Assembly (NCBI GenBank): GCA_947632025.1 | Contig: CANRNN010000007.1 | Location: forward strand, 89,486 to 153,485 | Origin: an uncultured Clostridia bacterium | GTDB lineage: Bacteria; Bacillota; Clostridia; Oscillospirales; Ruminococcaceae | DNA: 64,000 nt | Direction: 5' to 3' | In this document: piece by piece, positions 9,224 to 18,513 of the stretch | How the letters are laid out: each line of letters starts with the position of its first letter | Position numbering within the stretch: the stretch's first letter is position 1 | Position numbers and translations under genes: made by a program | Notes under the pieces: model-generated | What the model was told of the DNA's origin: nothing | The model's input: only the letters and a program-made list of their open reading frames with translations | Database searches by the model: none

Positions 9224-10618
9224 TCAGCCCGCCGTATTCTCGCCCACGGGCAAAATAAGCATCGTTTCGATCTCCGACGCGGGACACGGCTTGCTGTAAT
9301 AATACCCCTGTGCCAGATCGCACCCTATTTCCGACAAAAGCCGATTCTGCTCGTCGGTTTCGACTCCCTCGGCAAGCACCACCATTCGCAATGCCTTTCC
9401 CATTGCGACAATTGCTCCCGTAATACGTCGGGAAGTATCATTTTCGCTTACGTCGCAAACAAGTGACCTGTCGATTTTCAGCACGTCGAACGGAATGGTT
9501 TTCAGCGACGAGAGCGATGAGTAACCGGTTCCGAAATCATCTATCGAGATCGAAACACCAAGTGAGTGTATCTTTGAAAGGATTTCAGCCATATGCTCCG
9601 CGTCGAGCATAGCCATTGTTTCTGTGACCTCTATTTCAAGATAATGAGGGTCGAAGCCGGTTTCCTCAAGAGCTTTTACGACCGAAGCATACACGTCCGT
9701 TCTCTGAAACTGTGCCTGCGACATATTCACCGATATTTTAACAGGAGGAAGTCCTTTATCCATCCACTTTTTCCCCTGTCGGCAAGCCGTAATAAGCCCC
9801 CACTCGTCAATTCGTGTTATAATGCCGAACTCTTCGGCGATAGGGATAAAATCTGTCGGCGGAACGAATCCCTTTGTCGGGTGGTGCCAGCGTATAAGTG
9901 CTTCCACTCCGAGAATTTTTCCTGTTTTAAAGCTGACCTTTGGCTGATAATAAAGCTCGAACTGACCCTTTTCAAGAGCTTCCGACATTTCCGAACGAAG
10001 AAGCTCATTCTCGACCATTCTATTTTCCATATCCGAAGTAAACTCTGTCACGCGCAAGCCTCCGCGCTTTGTCATAAGGCAGAGATTCGCTTTATTGTAG
10101 AGCGTATAAATATCGTCCGCGCCGTCGTAAATACAAACGCCCGCAAAGAAATTCACTTTATCTCTAAGACGATTTTCGGGTATCACCGAATACAAATATC
10201 CCGAAAAGCGCTCTATTACCTCACTTATTTCTTCTCCCTGAAGCTTGACGAGCAAAGCGAAATCATCGGTATTTACTCTTCCGCACAGACCTGTTTTTCC
10301 TGCCAGCGACTTTACTGCTCCTGCGAATGCTCTTACCACGCTATCGCCGCGCTCGACTCCGAACAACGTATTTACCATTCCCAGATGGTCAACATCAAAC
10401 ACAAAAAGTGCGTAATCCCCTGCCAAGACCTTATTATGTCTTAAAATTTCGTTTCCAGCTCTCATAAATCCGTCGCGGTTGAGTAGCCCTGTCATTTTGT
10501 CTATCTGTGTATTTCGCTTTGCGTTTCTGCGAAGCGCATGGATAACAAGCACGGCAACGCCGAGCGCTATAAGCAGCGCCCCTGAAACTATCGAAAGGAT
10601 TATAACAGCCGTTCTCAA
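9224..10618 (-). CDS. Cyclic-di-GMP phosphodiesterase (degenerate GGDEF plus intact EAL)
   Basis: Membrane-anchored regulator. After one N-terminal span (ILSIVSGALLIALGVAVLVI) comes a GGDEF-fold domain whose signature is replaced by VNTDDF, so it should not make c-di-GMP. The EAL domain looks catalytically complete: YYQPK, EALIRW, EVTETM, SIDDFGTGYSS, LKIDRSLV, LAEGVET and CDLAQGYYYSKP all keep metal and catalytic positions. Predicted to hydrolyse c-di-GMP, perhaps with the inactive GGDEF as a GTP sensor. Preferred start is a TTG at 10618 with GAAGGG nine bases upstream; a GTG at 10636 has no Shine-Dalgarno. Promoter at 10678-10706. Confidence 0.93.
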   Translation of the reverse strand: MRTAVIILSIVSGALLIALGVAVLVIHALRRNAKRNTQIDKMTGLLNRDGFMRAGNEILRHNKVLAGDYALFVFDVDHLGMVNTLFGVERGDSVVRAFAGAVKSLAGKTGLCGRVNTDDFALLVKLQGEEISEVIERFSGYLYSVIPENRLRDKVNFFAGVCIYDGADDIYTLYNKANLCLMTKRGGLRVTEFTSDMENRMVENELLRSEMSEALEKGQFELYYQPKVSFKTGKILGVEALIRWHHPTKGFVPPTDFIPIAEEFGIITRIDEWGLITACRQGKKWMDKGLPPVKISVNMSQAQFQRTDVYASVVKALEETGFDPHYLEIEVTETMAMLDAEHMAEILSKIHSLGVSISIDDFGTGYSSLSSLKTIPFDVLKIDRSLVCDVSENDTSRRITGAIVAMGKALRMVVLAEGVETDEQNRLLSEIGCDLAQGYYYSKPCPASEIETMLILPVGENTAG

Positions 10619-10677
10619 AAAATTCACGCCCTTCACATATCATCACGACTTTAAATTACTAAATAATTTCAATATAT

Positions 10678-10706
10678 AGTATATCATATTATTTCATTAT
10701 TTTCAA
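10678..10706 (-). promoter_or_regulatory. Sigma-A promoter of the EAL gene
   Basis: Minus strand: -35 TTGAAA (10706-10701), 17-bp spacer, -10 TATACT (10683-10678), about 60 bp upstream of the gene. Confidence 0.78.
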
Positions 10707-10787
10707 CATATTTTTTTATTTTTGGTGAAACTGCACAAAATTTTCGTCATTTTTTACCTTGCCGCTATAATTCAAGCTTAAAAATAA

Positions 10788-10814
10788 AAAGCCCGAATTC
10801 CGGATTCGGGCTTT
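10788..10814 (-). terminator. Terminator after acpP
   Basis: AAAGCCCGAAT (10788-10798) pairs with ATTCGGGCTTT (10804-10814), loop of five; on the minus strand it runs into TTTTTATTTTT. It closes the fatty-acid synthesis cluster. Confidence 0.93.
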
Positions 10815-10836
10815 CGGATATTTGCTTAAAAGCGGA

Positions 10837-11073
10837 TCATTGCTGCTTGTCTTCGATATACTTTACGATATCTCCGACGGTCTTGATGTTCTCGACTTCC
10901 TCTTCGGGGATATCAACGCCGAACTCGTCCTCAATAGCCATAACGAGATCGACAACATCGAGAGAATCCGCACCGAGGTCGTCGGTGATAGAAGAATTCT
11001 CGGATATGCTTTCCTTGTCAGCAACATCAAGGTTATCCGCTATCAGATCCTTCACCTTTTCAAAAATGTCCAT
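10837..11073 (-). CDS. acpP: Acyl carrier protein
   Basis: Small acidic carrier of acyl chains on a phosphopantetheine arm. 78 residues; the arm attaches to the serine of [12 protein letters not shown] near residue 36. The start is ATG 11073 ([11 protein letters not shown]) because GGAGG lies five bases upstream; the ATG four codons earlier overlaps that Shine-Dalgarno. It is the last gene of the fatty-acid cluster, 118 bp behind accA, and has its own promoter at 11124-11152, which fits the high demand for ACP. Confidence 0.97.
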   Translation of the reverse strand: MDIFEKVKDLIADNLDVADKESISENSSITDDLGADSLDVVDLVMAIEDEFGVDIPEEEVENIKTVGDIVKYIEDKQQ

Positions 11074-11123
11074 ATTAACCTCCATTTATCCCGCCGCTTT
11101 TCGCGACAATGTTATCAAATACT

Positions 11124-11152
11124 ATTATAAAATAATCCGCCGAAAAAATCAA
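11124..11152 (-). promoter_or_regulatory. Internal sigma-A promoter of acpP
   Basis: Minus strand: -35 TTGATT (11152-11147), 17-bp spacer, -10 TATAAT (11129-11124), about 50 bp before the acpP start. Confidence 0.82.
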
Positions 11153-11191
11153 TACCTAAATGCAATTTTTTTTGGGTAATTTTATACAAAC

Positions 11192-11995
11192 TTATTCAAT
11201 AAACATACCTATTTTTCTGAATTTTGCATAACGGCGTTCCAGAAGTGTGTCAATTTCTGTCTTTCGGAGTCGTGAAACAGCGTCGACAAGATATTCGTAA
11301 ATGCTGTCGGCGGTTTGTTCGGGAGAATTATGCGCTCCGCCCTCCGGTTCCTTGATTATTTTATCGCAGACTTTGAATCGCATCAGATCTTCGGCGGTTA
11401 TTTTCAATATCTCGCAGGCATCGCGTTCTTTCGACGAATCCTTCCAGAGAATGGAAGCTGCACCTCTCGGTGAGATAACGCTGTAGAGTGCGTTTTCAAG
11501 CATTGCAAGCTCATCGCATACTGCCATAGCCAATGCGCCGCCGCTTCCGCCCTCGCCGAGTATTATTGAAATAACGGGAGTCCTGAGCGTCATAAACTCA
11601 TACAGCGAACGTGCTATTGCCTCGCCCTGCCCGCGCTCTTCAGCCTCAATCCCGCAATATGCTCCGGGTGTGTCAACAAGACATATCACCGGTCTGTGGA
11701 ATTTTTCTGCCTGCTTCGCCAAACGCATTGCCTTACGATAACCCTCAGGGTGCGGCATTGCGAAATTCGTCTTTCGGTTCTCGTCGAGATTTCTTCCTTT
11801 TACCTGTGCAAGGACGGTCACGGGTGTGTCGGAAAGATAGCCTATCCCGCCGATTATCGCCGCATCGTCACCGAAAAGTCTGTCGCCGTGAAACTCCATA
11901 AACCTCGTGAACATCGCGGGGATATAGTCATTCACCGTCGGACGGTTTTTGTGGTGGACCAATTCCATTCTTTCCCAAGCGGTAAGATTACTCAT
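11192..11995 (-). CDS. accA: Acetyl-CoA carboxylase carboxyltransferase subunit alpha
   Basis: Alpha half of the carboxyltransferase that moves CO2 from carboxybiotin to acetyl-CoA to give malonyl-CoA. Crotonase-type fold motifs: FMEFHGDRLFGDD, VKGRNLDENRKTNFAMPHPEGYRKA, LVDTPGAYCGIEAEERGQGE (oxyanion-hole region) and ILGEGGSGGALAMAV. 267 residues, shorter than the E. coli protein at the N-terminus but usual for Clostridia. Follows accD by 13 bp; the two must assemble together, which fits tight coupling. Confidence 0.97.
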   Translation of the reverse strand: MSNLTAWERMELVHHKNRPTVNDYIPAMFTRFMEFHGDRLFGDDAAIIGGIGYLSDTPVTVLAQVKGRNLDENRKTNFAMPHPEGYRKAMRLAKQAEKFHRPVICLVDTPGAYCGIEAEERGQGEAIARSLYEFMTLRTPVISIILGEGGSGGALAMAVCDELAMLENALYSVISPRGAASILWKDSSKERDACEILKITAEDLMRFKVCDKIIKEPEGGAHNSPEQTADSIYEYLVDAVSRLRKTEIDTLLERRYAKFRKIGMFIE

Positions 11996-12008
11996 TCAAA
12001 AACCTCCT

Positions 12009-12893
12009 TCAGCGTGTTTCTTTCGGAAAGCCGTGGAGCTTGAGGATATTTGACAGGCGTTTCCTCATCATTCCGCGTTCGACTATCATATCGACAAAGC
12101 CGCAGTCCTGCTGGAACTCCGCCGACTGGAAATCGTCGGGAAGTCTTTGACGTATCGTATCCTGAATAACTCTCCGTCCCGCGAATCCGATAAGCACCTT
12201 CGGCTCGGCGATGATTATATCTCCGAGGCTCGCGAAAGAAGCCGTAACGCCGCCTGTCGTCGGGTCGGTCATCACTGCGATGTACAATCCGCCCGCGTCG
12301 GAATGACGCTTGACAGCGCCGGATGTTTTCGCCATCTGCATAAGGGAGATTATTCCCTCCTGCATTCTCGCTCCGCCGGAACTTGTGAACATTATCACGG
12401 GCAGACCCTTTTCGGTAGCGTACTCAAAGGCACGCGTTATCTTCTCGCCAACGACCGAGCCCATACTTGCCATCATAAAATGGGAATCCATTATTCCCAG
12501 AACACATCTGTAGCCGCGTATCGTACACTCGCCCGTAACTATAGCTTCATTTGTTTCGCACTGCTCCTGCATTTTCGCAACTTTTTCCTCATATTTCGGG
12601 AATCCGATAGGGTTGAGGGAACGCATTTCCGTGTCAAATTCAACGAAACTGTCGGGGTCGGCGGTAAGCTCCAGCCGCTCCTGCCATGTAAGACGGGCAT
12701 GATAATTGCACTTCGGGCAAACTTTCATGGCGCGGACGAACTCCACATTATAGACCACTCCTCCGCAGCGGGGGCATTTGAACAGAAGATCCTGCGGGAT
12801 ATTTATATCGGATTCGGACGCGTCGGAGCGGTGATTGTCGTCAGCTGTGAAACGGGATTTTACGACCTTGAACAAGTCCTCTATTGACGCCAT
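12009..12893 (-). CDS. accD: Acetyl-CoA carboxylase carboxyltransferase subunit beta
   Basis: Beta half of the acetyl-CoA carboxyltransferase. The N-terminal zinc ribbon is visible as FKCPRCGGVVY and VCPKCNYHARL (four cysteines, residues about 34-57), followed by the crotonase-like fold with MDSHFMMASMGSVVGEKITR, SGGARMQEGIISLMQMAKT and VMTDPTTGGVTASFASLGD. 294 residues, normal. Lies 4 bp downstream of accC and 13 bp upstream of accA. Confidence 0.97.
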   Translation of the reverse strand: MASIEDLFKVVKSRFTADDNHRSDASESDINIPQDLLFKCPRCGGVVYNVEFVRAMKVCPKCNYHARLTWQERLELTADPDSFVEFDTEMRSLNPIGFPKYEEKVAKMQEQCETNEAIVTGECTIRGYRCVLGIMDSHFMMASMGSVVGEKITRAFEYATEKGLPVIMFTSSGGARMQEGIISLMQMAKTSGAVKRHSDAGGLYIAVMTDPTTGGVTASFASLGDIIIAEPKVLIGFAGRRVIQDTIRQRLPDDFQSAEFQQDCGFVDMIVERGMMRKRLSNILKLHGFPKETR

Positions 12894-12897
12894 TTTA

Positions 12898-14247
12898 TCA
12901 CTCCTCCATTATATTTACACGATTAAGGAATCCGTTATCGAATTCGCCGCGCTCGAAATTCTCGTTTTTCAGAAGTCTAAGCTGGAAGTCGATATTTGTT
13001 TCCACGCCGTCGATTATGAATTCCGCCAAAGCGACACGCATTTTCATAACCGCCTCTTCCCTGTCTGCGCCTTTCACGAGAAGCTTTGCTATCATGCTGT
13101 CATAATACGGCGGTATTTCATAGCCCGCGTAGACCGCGCTGTCTATCCTCACATTGAATCCTCCGGGAACATGGATAGATCGCACCAATCCGGGGCACGG
13201 GCGGAAATTGTGGCGCGGATCTTCGGCGTTTATTCTGCACTCGATCGCGTGACCCGAAAGCTTCACGTCATTCTGAGAGAACCACAGTCTTTCGCCCGCT
13301 GCAATGCGTATCTGCGCCTTTACAAGGTCTATACCGGTCACAAATTCCGTCACGGGGTGTTCGACCTGAATTCGCGTATTCATTTCCATAAAGTAGAAAT
13401 TCTTGTTCTTATCGACAAGGAATTCTATTGTTCCCGCGTTTCGGTAGCCGCTCGCCTTTGCAGCGCTTACCGCAGCCGCGCCCATTCTTGCGCGGAGGTC
13501 GTCCGTCATTATTGGTGAAGGGCTTTCCTCAAGGACTTTCTGGTTTCTTCTTTGGAGTGAACAATCACGCTCGCCGAGATGCACGACGTTCTCGTAATTG
13601 TCCGCTAAAAGCTGTATCTCGATATGACGCGGATCTACAACAAATTTCTCAATATAAAGATCACCGTTTCCGAAGCAGGAAAGCGCCTCCTGCTGCGCGG
13701 AAAGGAAACTGCTTTCAAGGTCGTCCTCGGACTCTACCATACGGATACCCCTGCCGCCGCCACCGGCTGTGGCTTTTACCATAACCGGATAGCCTATCTC
13801 ACGGCAGACTCTTTTTGCCGCTTCAACGTCGGGAACAATTCCGTCCGAACCGGGGATAACGGGAACTCCCGCTTCTATCATCGTTCTGCGGGCGTGAGCT
13901 TTGTCACCCATAGCGTCCATTACCTCAGGGGTAGGACCTATAAATGTTATCCCGCAGGTTTCGCACAGCCGGGCGAAATCAGCGTTTTCCGACAAAAAAC
14001 CGAAACCGGGGTGGATCGCCGTTGCTCCGGTTATTTCGCAAGCCGCTATTATCGCTTTAGTGTTGAGATAACTGTCCTTTGAAGGCGCGGGACCTATACA
14101 CACAGCCTCGTCGGCTATCTGTGCGTGGAGCGCGGACTTATCGGCGGTGGAATATACCGCCACAGTCTTTATCCCCAGCTCGCGGCAGGCGCGCATAATG
14201 CGGATAGCTATTTCCCCTCTGTTGGCAATAAGTATTTTATCGAACAT
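12898..14247 (-). CDS. accC: Acetyl-CoA carboxylase, biotin carboxylase subunit
   Basis: ATP-grasp enzyme that carboxylates the biotin on AccB using bicarbonate and ATP. Seen: N-terminal [14 protein letters not shown], the glycine-rich ATP loop [14 protein letters not shown] near residue 165, [13 protein letters not shown], the catalytic region [18 protein letters not shown] near residue 290, and the C-terminal [13 protein letters not shown]. 449 residues, full length. It sits between fabZ (18 bp) and accD (4 bp). Confidence 0.98.
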   Translation of the reverse strand: MFDKILIANRGEIAIRIMRACRELGIKTVAVYSTADKSALHAQIADEAVCIGPAPSKDSYLNTKAIIAACEITGATAIHPGFGFLSENADFARLCETCGITFIGPTPEVMDAMGDKAHARRTMIEAGVPVIPGSDGIVPDVEAAKRVCREIGYPVMVKATAGGGGRGIRMVESEDDLESSFLSAQQEALSCFGNGDLYIEKFVVDPRHIEIQLLADNYENVVHLGERDCSLQRRNQKVLEESPSPIMTDDLRARMGAAAVSAAKASGYRNAGTIEFLVDKNKNFYFMEMNTRIQVEHPVTEFVTGIDLVKAQIRIAAGERLWFSQNDVKLSGHAIECRINAEDPRHNFRPCPGLVRSIHVPGGFNVRIDSAVYAGYEIPPYYDSMIAKLLVKGADREEAVMKMRVALAEFIIDGVETNIDFQLRLLKNENFERGEFDNGFLNRVNIMEE

Positions 14248-14265
14248 CTTACCCTACACTCCGAA

Positions 14266-14706
14266 TCATTCGGGCTTGGGGTCGCTTACGGCAAAGGATA
14301 TTTCCGCCGTGACCACCTTTTTCCCGTTTACGGTCGCGACAGCTTTTCCGAAGCCTATCGGACCTTTTTTCTCTGTCATTACGACATTCAGGACCAGCTC
14401 GTCGCCGGGAAGCACCTGCCCTCTGAAACGGGCTTTGTCGATCCCTGCAAAAAACGCTATTTTCCCCTTGTTTTCGGGAAGAGAGAGAGCGCAGACCGCT
14501 CCCGCCTGAGCAAGCATTTCTATCATAAGCACGCCCGGAGTTACGGGCTGTCCGGGGAAATGCCCCTTGAACCAGTAATCATCATCTTTCAGGCGTTTTA
14601 TCGCCGTGACGGACACTCCCGGCTCAAGCTCCGTTACTTCATCAATAAGAAGGAACGGGTCACGATGGGGGATTATTTCTTTTATCTGTTCTTTGTCGAG
14701 TGTCAT
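14266..14706 (-). CDS. fabZ: 3-hydroxyacyl-ACP dehydratase FabZ
   Basis: Hot-dog-fold dehydratase of the elongation cycle. The N-terminal IKEIIPHRDPFLLIDEV and the catalytic motif GHFPGQPVTPGVLMIEMLAQ (His and Glu) are intact; DKARFRGQVLPGDEL follows. 146 residues, normal. Between accB and accC, as in many Clostridia. Confidence 0.97.
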   Translation of the reverse strand: MTLDKEQIKEIIPHRDPFLLIDEVTELEPGVSVTAIKRLKDDDYWFKGHFPGQPVTPGVLMIEMLAQAGAVCALSLPENKGKIAFFAGIDKARFRGQVLPGDELVLNVVMTEKKGPIGFGKAVATVNGKKVVTAEISFAVSDPKPE

Positions 14707-14736
14707 ACTTTGATCCTTTCGTAAAAATGCCTTGCG

Positions 14737-15231
14737 TTATTCTATTCTCATTATTTTCTGCCCGTACTCGACGGGATCGCCGTTGTTGACATAGATTTCG
14801 GCGACTTTTCCCGAAAATTCGCTGTTTATTTCATTCATAAGCTTCATGCTCTCGATAATGCACACCACATCGCCCGCCTTGACATTATCGCCCTGCCGCA
14901 CGAACGGCGGCTTTTCGGGAGAAGGCGACGAATAAAACGTTCCTATAATGGGGCTTGTGATGATATTTCCAGACTCCGTGACAGTTGCCTTTTCTATAGG
15001 AGTGGAAGCAGCGCCCGGCGCTCCGCCGTTCACTGACGCTATCGGCACAGGCATGGGCATTGTTGAAATTTCGGGGTGTGGAGGCGGACAGCGCTTCCCT
15101 TCCACGATAATTTCAAGCTCGTCGCTCTGTATTTTTATTCTGCCGAGGTTATTTTCCTTGACGATCTTCGCGAGCGCCTCAACGCACTCTATAGTATCTT
15201 CGATAGGGTGGATCTCTTTATCCTTCATCAT
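14737..15231 (-). CDS. accB: Acetyl-CoA carboxylase biotin carboxyl carrier protein
   Basis: Carries biotin between AccC and AccA/AccD. 164 residues: an N-terminal helical segment ([20 protein letters not shown]), a Pro/Ala-rich linker of about 45 residues, and a C-terminal biotinyl domain with [19 protein letters not shown] and the biotinylation site [11 protein letters not shown] (lysine near residue 127). Lies between fabF (22 bp) and fabZ (30 bp). Confidence 0.97.
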   Translation of the reverse strand: MMKDKEIHPIEDTIECVEALAKIVKENNLGRIKIQSDELEIIVEGKRCPPPHPEISTMPMPVPIASVNGGAPGAASTPIEKATVTESGNIITSPIIGTFYSSPSPEKPPFVRQGDNVKAGDVVCIIESMKLMNEINSEFSGKVAEIYVNNGDPVEYGQKIMRIE

Positions 15232-15253
15232 TGTGAATTTCCTTTCAAATAGG

Positions 15254-16492
15254 TCAATCTACAGGCTTGAAGCACAGGCAGCCGTTATGTCCTCCGAATC
15301 CGAGGGAATTAGACAATGCTGCTGTGATTTTAAGCTCTCTTGCGCCCTCTGTTACATAATCGAGGTCACATTCGGGGTCGGGAACTTTATATCCCAGTGT
15401 GCGGTGAATTTTACCGTTCTTTATTGAAAGCGCCGTAACGACAGCTTCAACTCCTCCGGCAGCACCGAGAAGATGTCCGGTCATTGATTTTGTGGAATTT
15501 ACCGCTATTTTCTTTGCGTGTTCCCCAAAGGTGAGCTTTATTGCCGCGGTTTCGGTAGCATCGTTCATATGAGTGGACGTTCCGTGAGCGTTGATGTAAT
15601 TCACCTGCTCGAACGGTATTCCGGCTTCGAGGACAGCCAATTCCATTGCTTTTGCGCCGCCGCGTCCCTCCGGATCGGGGCTTGTTTCGTGATAAGCATC
15701 GCAAGTCGAACCGTAGCCGCAAATCTCCGCGTAAATTTTAGCCCCGCGGGCTTTTGCGTGTTCATATTCCTCCAGAACAAGTATCCCGCAGCCATCGCCG
15801 AGAACAAAACCGTTTCTCTCTGCGTCGAACGGAATCGAAGCGCGATCTACGTCCTGAGAACGCGTTATCGCTTTCATATTGTTAAATCCCGCATAGCAGA
15901 ATCCTATATCGGAATGTTCCGTGCCGCCCGCAATTGCAGCGTCGAGATAACCGTGCTTTATAAGCCTGAACGCCTCGCCAATGGACTGCGTTCCCGAAGC
16001 GCAGGCAGTCGTCACACAGAAATTGCTGCCTTTAAAGCCCGTTCTTATTGCAACTTCTCCCGCCGCCATGTTGCCTATCATCTTAGTTATTGTAAATACC
16101 GAAACGCGCTTATTGCCCTTGGTGTGGTAATTCTGAAGTTCCTCCTCGGTGGTGTACATACCGCCGATACCGCTTCCGATAACGCACCCCACACGATACG
16201 GATCTATATCTTTCAAATCCGTTCCTGCGTCTTTTAACGCCTGCACAGCGCAAAATACCGCATATTGCACGATAATGTCATTTCTGCGCAAATCTTTCTT
16301 ATCGAAAAGCTCTCCGGGGTCAAAATTCTTGACCTTAGCGACTATGCCCTTTGTTTCGGGCTCTTCGGGAAACCATGTCCCCAGCTCGAAACCGTGCTTT
16401 CCCGCAAGGAGATTATTCCACAGCTCTTCGGGAGAATTTCCGCATGGCGTGACACAGCCAAGCCCTGTTATAACTACTCTTCTTTCACTCAT
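15254..16492 (-). CDS. fabF: Beta-ketoacyl-ACP synthase II FabF
   Basis: Condensing enzyme of chain elongation. The Cys-His-His triad is visible: [10 protein letters not shown] near residue 165, [12 protein letters not shown] near 305 and [15 protein letters not shown] near 340, with the C-terminal [11 protein letters not shown] loop. I begin it at ATG 16492 ([12 protein letters not shown]), which has GGAGG eight bases upstream; an ATG 18 bp earlier overlaps the fabG stop but lacks a Shine-Dalgarno. 412 residues, normal length. Confidence 0.97.
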   Translation of the reverse strand: MSERRVVITGLGCVTPCGNSPEELWNNLLAGKHGFELGTWFPEEPETKGIVAKVKNFDPGELFDKKDLRRNDIIVQYAVFCAVQALKDAGTDLKDIDPYRVGCVIGSGIGGMYTTEEELQNYHTKGNKRVSVFTITKMIGNMAAGEVAIRTGFKGSNFCVTTACASGTQSIGEAFRLIKHGYLDAAIAGGTEHSDIGFCYAGFNNMKAITRSQDVDRASIPFDAERNGFVLGDGCGILVLEEYEHAKARGAKIYAEICGYGSTCDAYHETSPDPEGRGGAKAMELAVLEAGIPFEQVNYINAHGTSTHMNDATETAAIKLTFGEHAKKIAVNSTKSMTGHLLGAAGGVEAVVTALSIKNGKIHRTLGYKVPDPECDLDYVTEGARELKITAALSNSLGFGGHNGCLCFKPVD

Positions 16493-16506
16493 GAGAAATT
16501 CCTCCG

Positions 16507-17250
16507 TCACATTGAAAGTCCGCCGCTTATCTCGATCGTCTGACCCGTCACATACGAAGCGTCGTCAGAACACAGGAACGCGACAACGGACGCGACCTCC
16601 TCCGGTTCGCCGTAGCGCTTCATTGCGATCTGTGCGAGCATCGCGCTTCTCTGCTCGTCCGTGAGTTTGTCAGTCATAGGCGTCTTGATAAATCCGGGAG
16701 CGACCGCATTTACGGTTATTCCTCTGGAGCCGAGTTCCTTGGCAGCGGTCTTTGTCATAGCGATGACCGCGCCCTTTGAAGCGGAATAATTCATCTGACC
16801 TGGATTTCCGTAAAGTCCCGCAACAGAGGCCAAGTTGACGATCCTGCCGCTTTTCTGGCGTAGCATGACCGCTCCGACAAGTTTTGTCATATTAAACACG
16901 GACTTTTGGTTTATGCGGATAACGTCGTCGTAATTTTCCTCCGGCATACGCAAAAGCAAACCGTCGCGTGTGATACCCGCGTTGTTTACGAGAGCGTCGA
17001 TAGTTCCGAACAGCTCCTTTACCTTCTTTACCATTGCGTCGCACTGCTCGTAATTTGAAACATCGGCGGCTATGCACTCGCATCTCACGCCGAGAGCGCG
17101 TATTTCTTCGGCGGTTTTAGCTCCATAGGAATCAAGTGCCTCCTGCGACACCTCGTTTATAACGATGTCATACCCGTCTTTTGCGAGTCTTTTCGCTATA
17201 GCCGCGCCTATTCCGCGTCCCGAACCTGTAATAATTGCTGTTTTTGCCAT
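16507..17250 (-). CDS. fabG: 3-oxoacyl-ACP reductase FabG
   Basis: NADPH-dependent short-chain dehydrogenase that reduces 3-ketoacyl-ACP. The cofactor motif [17 protein letters not shown] is at the N-terminus, NNAG near residue 88, and the catalytic Ser/Tyr/Lys in VNLASVAG and [10 protein letters not shown]. It ends [14 protein letters not shown] as FabG proteins do. 247 residues. Follows fabH by 106 bp and precedes fabF by 14 bp. Confidence 0.97.
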   Translation of the reverse strand: MAKTAIITGSGRGIGAAIAKRLAKDGYDIVINEVSQEALDSYGAKTAEEIRALGVRCECIAADVSNYEQCDAMVKKVKELFGTIDALVNNAGITRDGLLLRMPEENYDDVIRINQKSVFNMTKLVGAVMLRQKSGRIVNLASVAGLYGNPGQMNYSASKGAVIAMTKTAAKELGSRGITVNAVAPGFIKTPMTDKLTDEQRSAMLAQIAMKRYGEPEEVASVVAFLCSDDASYVTGQTIEISGGLSM

Positions 17251-17356
17251 AAATTTATCCTTTCAAACGATTCATTATTTCCTATATTTGGAATACGGCT
17301 GTGATTTTAGTCGTTCCGCCGCATTATTTTACTTATATCCGATAAGATTCAGGTGC

Positions 17357-18355
17357 TTACAGTTCCATGATCGCTGCTCCGTATGTAAGTCCCGCGCCGA
17401 ATCCGACTACGCAGAGCTTCATTCCTGTTTTAAGCCGACCGGCATGGTTAAGCTCGTCTATTCCGACGGGAATGCAAGCACTGGAAACATTTCCCATATA
17501 CTCGATATTCGTGTAGACCTTTTCGGGCGGGATACCCAGAAGCTCGGTCGCCTTGCCGATAATTCTCATATTTGCCTGATGCGGGATTATTATATCGAGG
17601 TCGGAAACATCATACCCGCCCTGCGCCGCGACATTAAGAACAGCGTTATGCATGGCGTTCACGGCAAATTTATAGACCGCCTTGCCGTCCTGCCAGAGGT
17701 AATTCTGTTTGGCGAACGTATCGAATCTGCCGTTATAAAAAGCGTCCTGATCCTCGTAGAACGGACAGTTATGCTCGTAATGTATCTTGCAGTAGAGTGC
17801 ATCGAACTCGTCGCCCTCCGCTCCGAGAAAGGAATAGAACGGCTTGTCGCTTCCGCGAAGGACTACAGCTCCCGCAGCGTCGCCGAAAAGAATACACGAG
17901 GCGCGGTCGGTATAATCCTGCTGATTCGAGAGCTTTTCGGAGGAAACTATCATAACAGTCTTGTACTTATCCGCTGCAAGATATTTCTGGGCAATATCAA
18001 GTGCCGTGATAAATCCCGTGCAGGCAGCGTTCACGTCAAAGCAGGCAGCGTTCACTGCGCCTATTCTTTTCTGAACAAGGCAGGACATAGCGGGATAGAA
18101 AAACTCCGGCGTACAAGTAGAAACTATGATAAGGTCAATATCCTTCGGGTCGATTCCTGCGTCCTCTACAGCCTTTTTTGCGGCTTCGGAAGCCATAAAG
18201 TGATTCGGCTTGTCCACGGCGAGGTGACGGCGTTTGATACCCGTTCTCGGATATATCCACTCGTCGGAGGTATCCAGAATTTCGGAAAACTTATCATTAT
18301 CCGCTTCAAAATCGGGAACATAGCTTCCCGTTCCCAAAATCTCTAAACCGTTCAT
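17357..18355 (-). CDS. fabH: Beta-ketoacyl-ACP synthase III FabH
   Basis: Starts fatty-acid synthesis by condensing acetyl-CoA (or branched acyl-CoA) with malonyl-ACP. The Cys-His-Asn triad is seen as DVNAACTGFITAL near residue 112, IIPHQANMRII near 255 and GNVSSACIPV near 290. About 332 residues. The ATG at 18355 has AAGGAG about eight bases upstream. First gene of the cluster; its promoter at 18424-18452 lies beyond, and points toward, the fabD promoter. A long open frame on the opposite strand is a coding shadow. Confidence 0.97.
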   Translation of the reverse strand: MNGLEILGTGSYVPDFEADNDKFSEILDTSDEWIYPRTGIKRRHLAVDKPNHFMASEAAKKAVEDAGIDPKDIDLIIVSTCTPEFFYPAMSCLVQKRIGAVNAACFDVNAACTGFITALDIAQKYLAADKYKTVMIVSSEKLSNQQDYTDRASCILFGDAAGAVVLRGSDKPFYSFLGAEGDEFDALYCKIHYEHNCPFYEDQDAFYNGRFDTFAKQNYLWQDGKAVYKFAVNAMHNAVLNVAAQGGYDVSDLDIIIPHQANMRIIGKATELLGIPPEKVYTNIEYMGNVSSACIPVGIDELNHAGRLKTGMKLCVVGFGAGLTYGAAIMEL

Positions 18356-18367
18356 CAAAAAAACTCC

Positions 18368-18396
18368 TTGATTTTCTAATTGAAATAATGTATAAT
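18368..18396 (+). promoter_or_regulatory. Sigma-A promoter of fabD-aroE-aroK operon
   Basis: Plus strand: -35 TTGATT (18368-18373), 17-bp spacer, -10 TATAAT (18391-18396). Its transcript would have a leader of about 110 nt before fabD. It faces the fabH promoter. Confidence 0.78.
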
Positions 18397-18423
18397 GTTA
18401 TTGTGGGCAAAAATACCATTTAT

Positions 18424-18452
18424 ATTTTACCCTATTTTTTTATTTTTGTCAA
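18424..18452 (-). promoter_or_regulatory. Sigma-A promoter of the fabH cluster
   Basis: Minus strand: -35 TTGACA (18452-18447), 17-bp spacer, -10 TAAAAT (18429-18424). The leader before fabH is about 60 nt and crosses the fabD promoter. Confidence 0.85.
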
Positions 18453-18513
18453 CCGCTTTTACGGTCAAACGTGCAAAATTTAACAAATTTTTTTACTTTT
18501 TGGAGGATTTTTT

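Noticed and set aside
17165..18346. Open frame of 393 codons on the plus strand opposite fabH
   Set aside because: Lies fully antisense to a gene with complete active-site motifs, lacks a Shine-Dalgarno, and its protein has no recognisable family; a codon-bias shadow. The same applies to long antisense frames opposite leuS (56017-57093), pgk (7076-7993), gpmI (4782-5591) and the binding protein (42511-43800).
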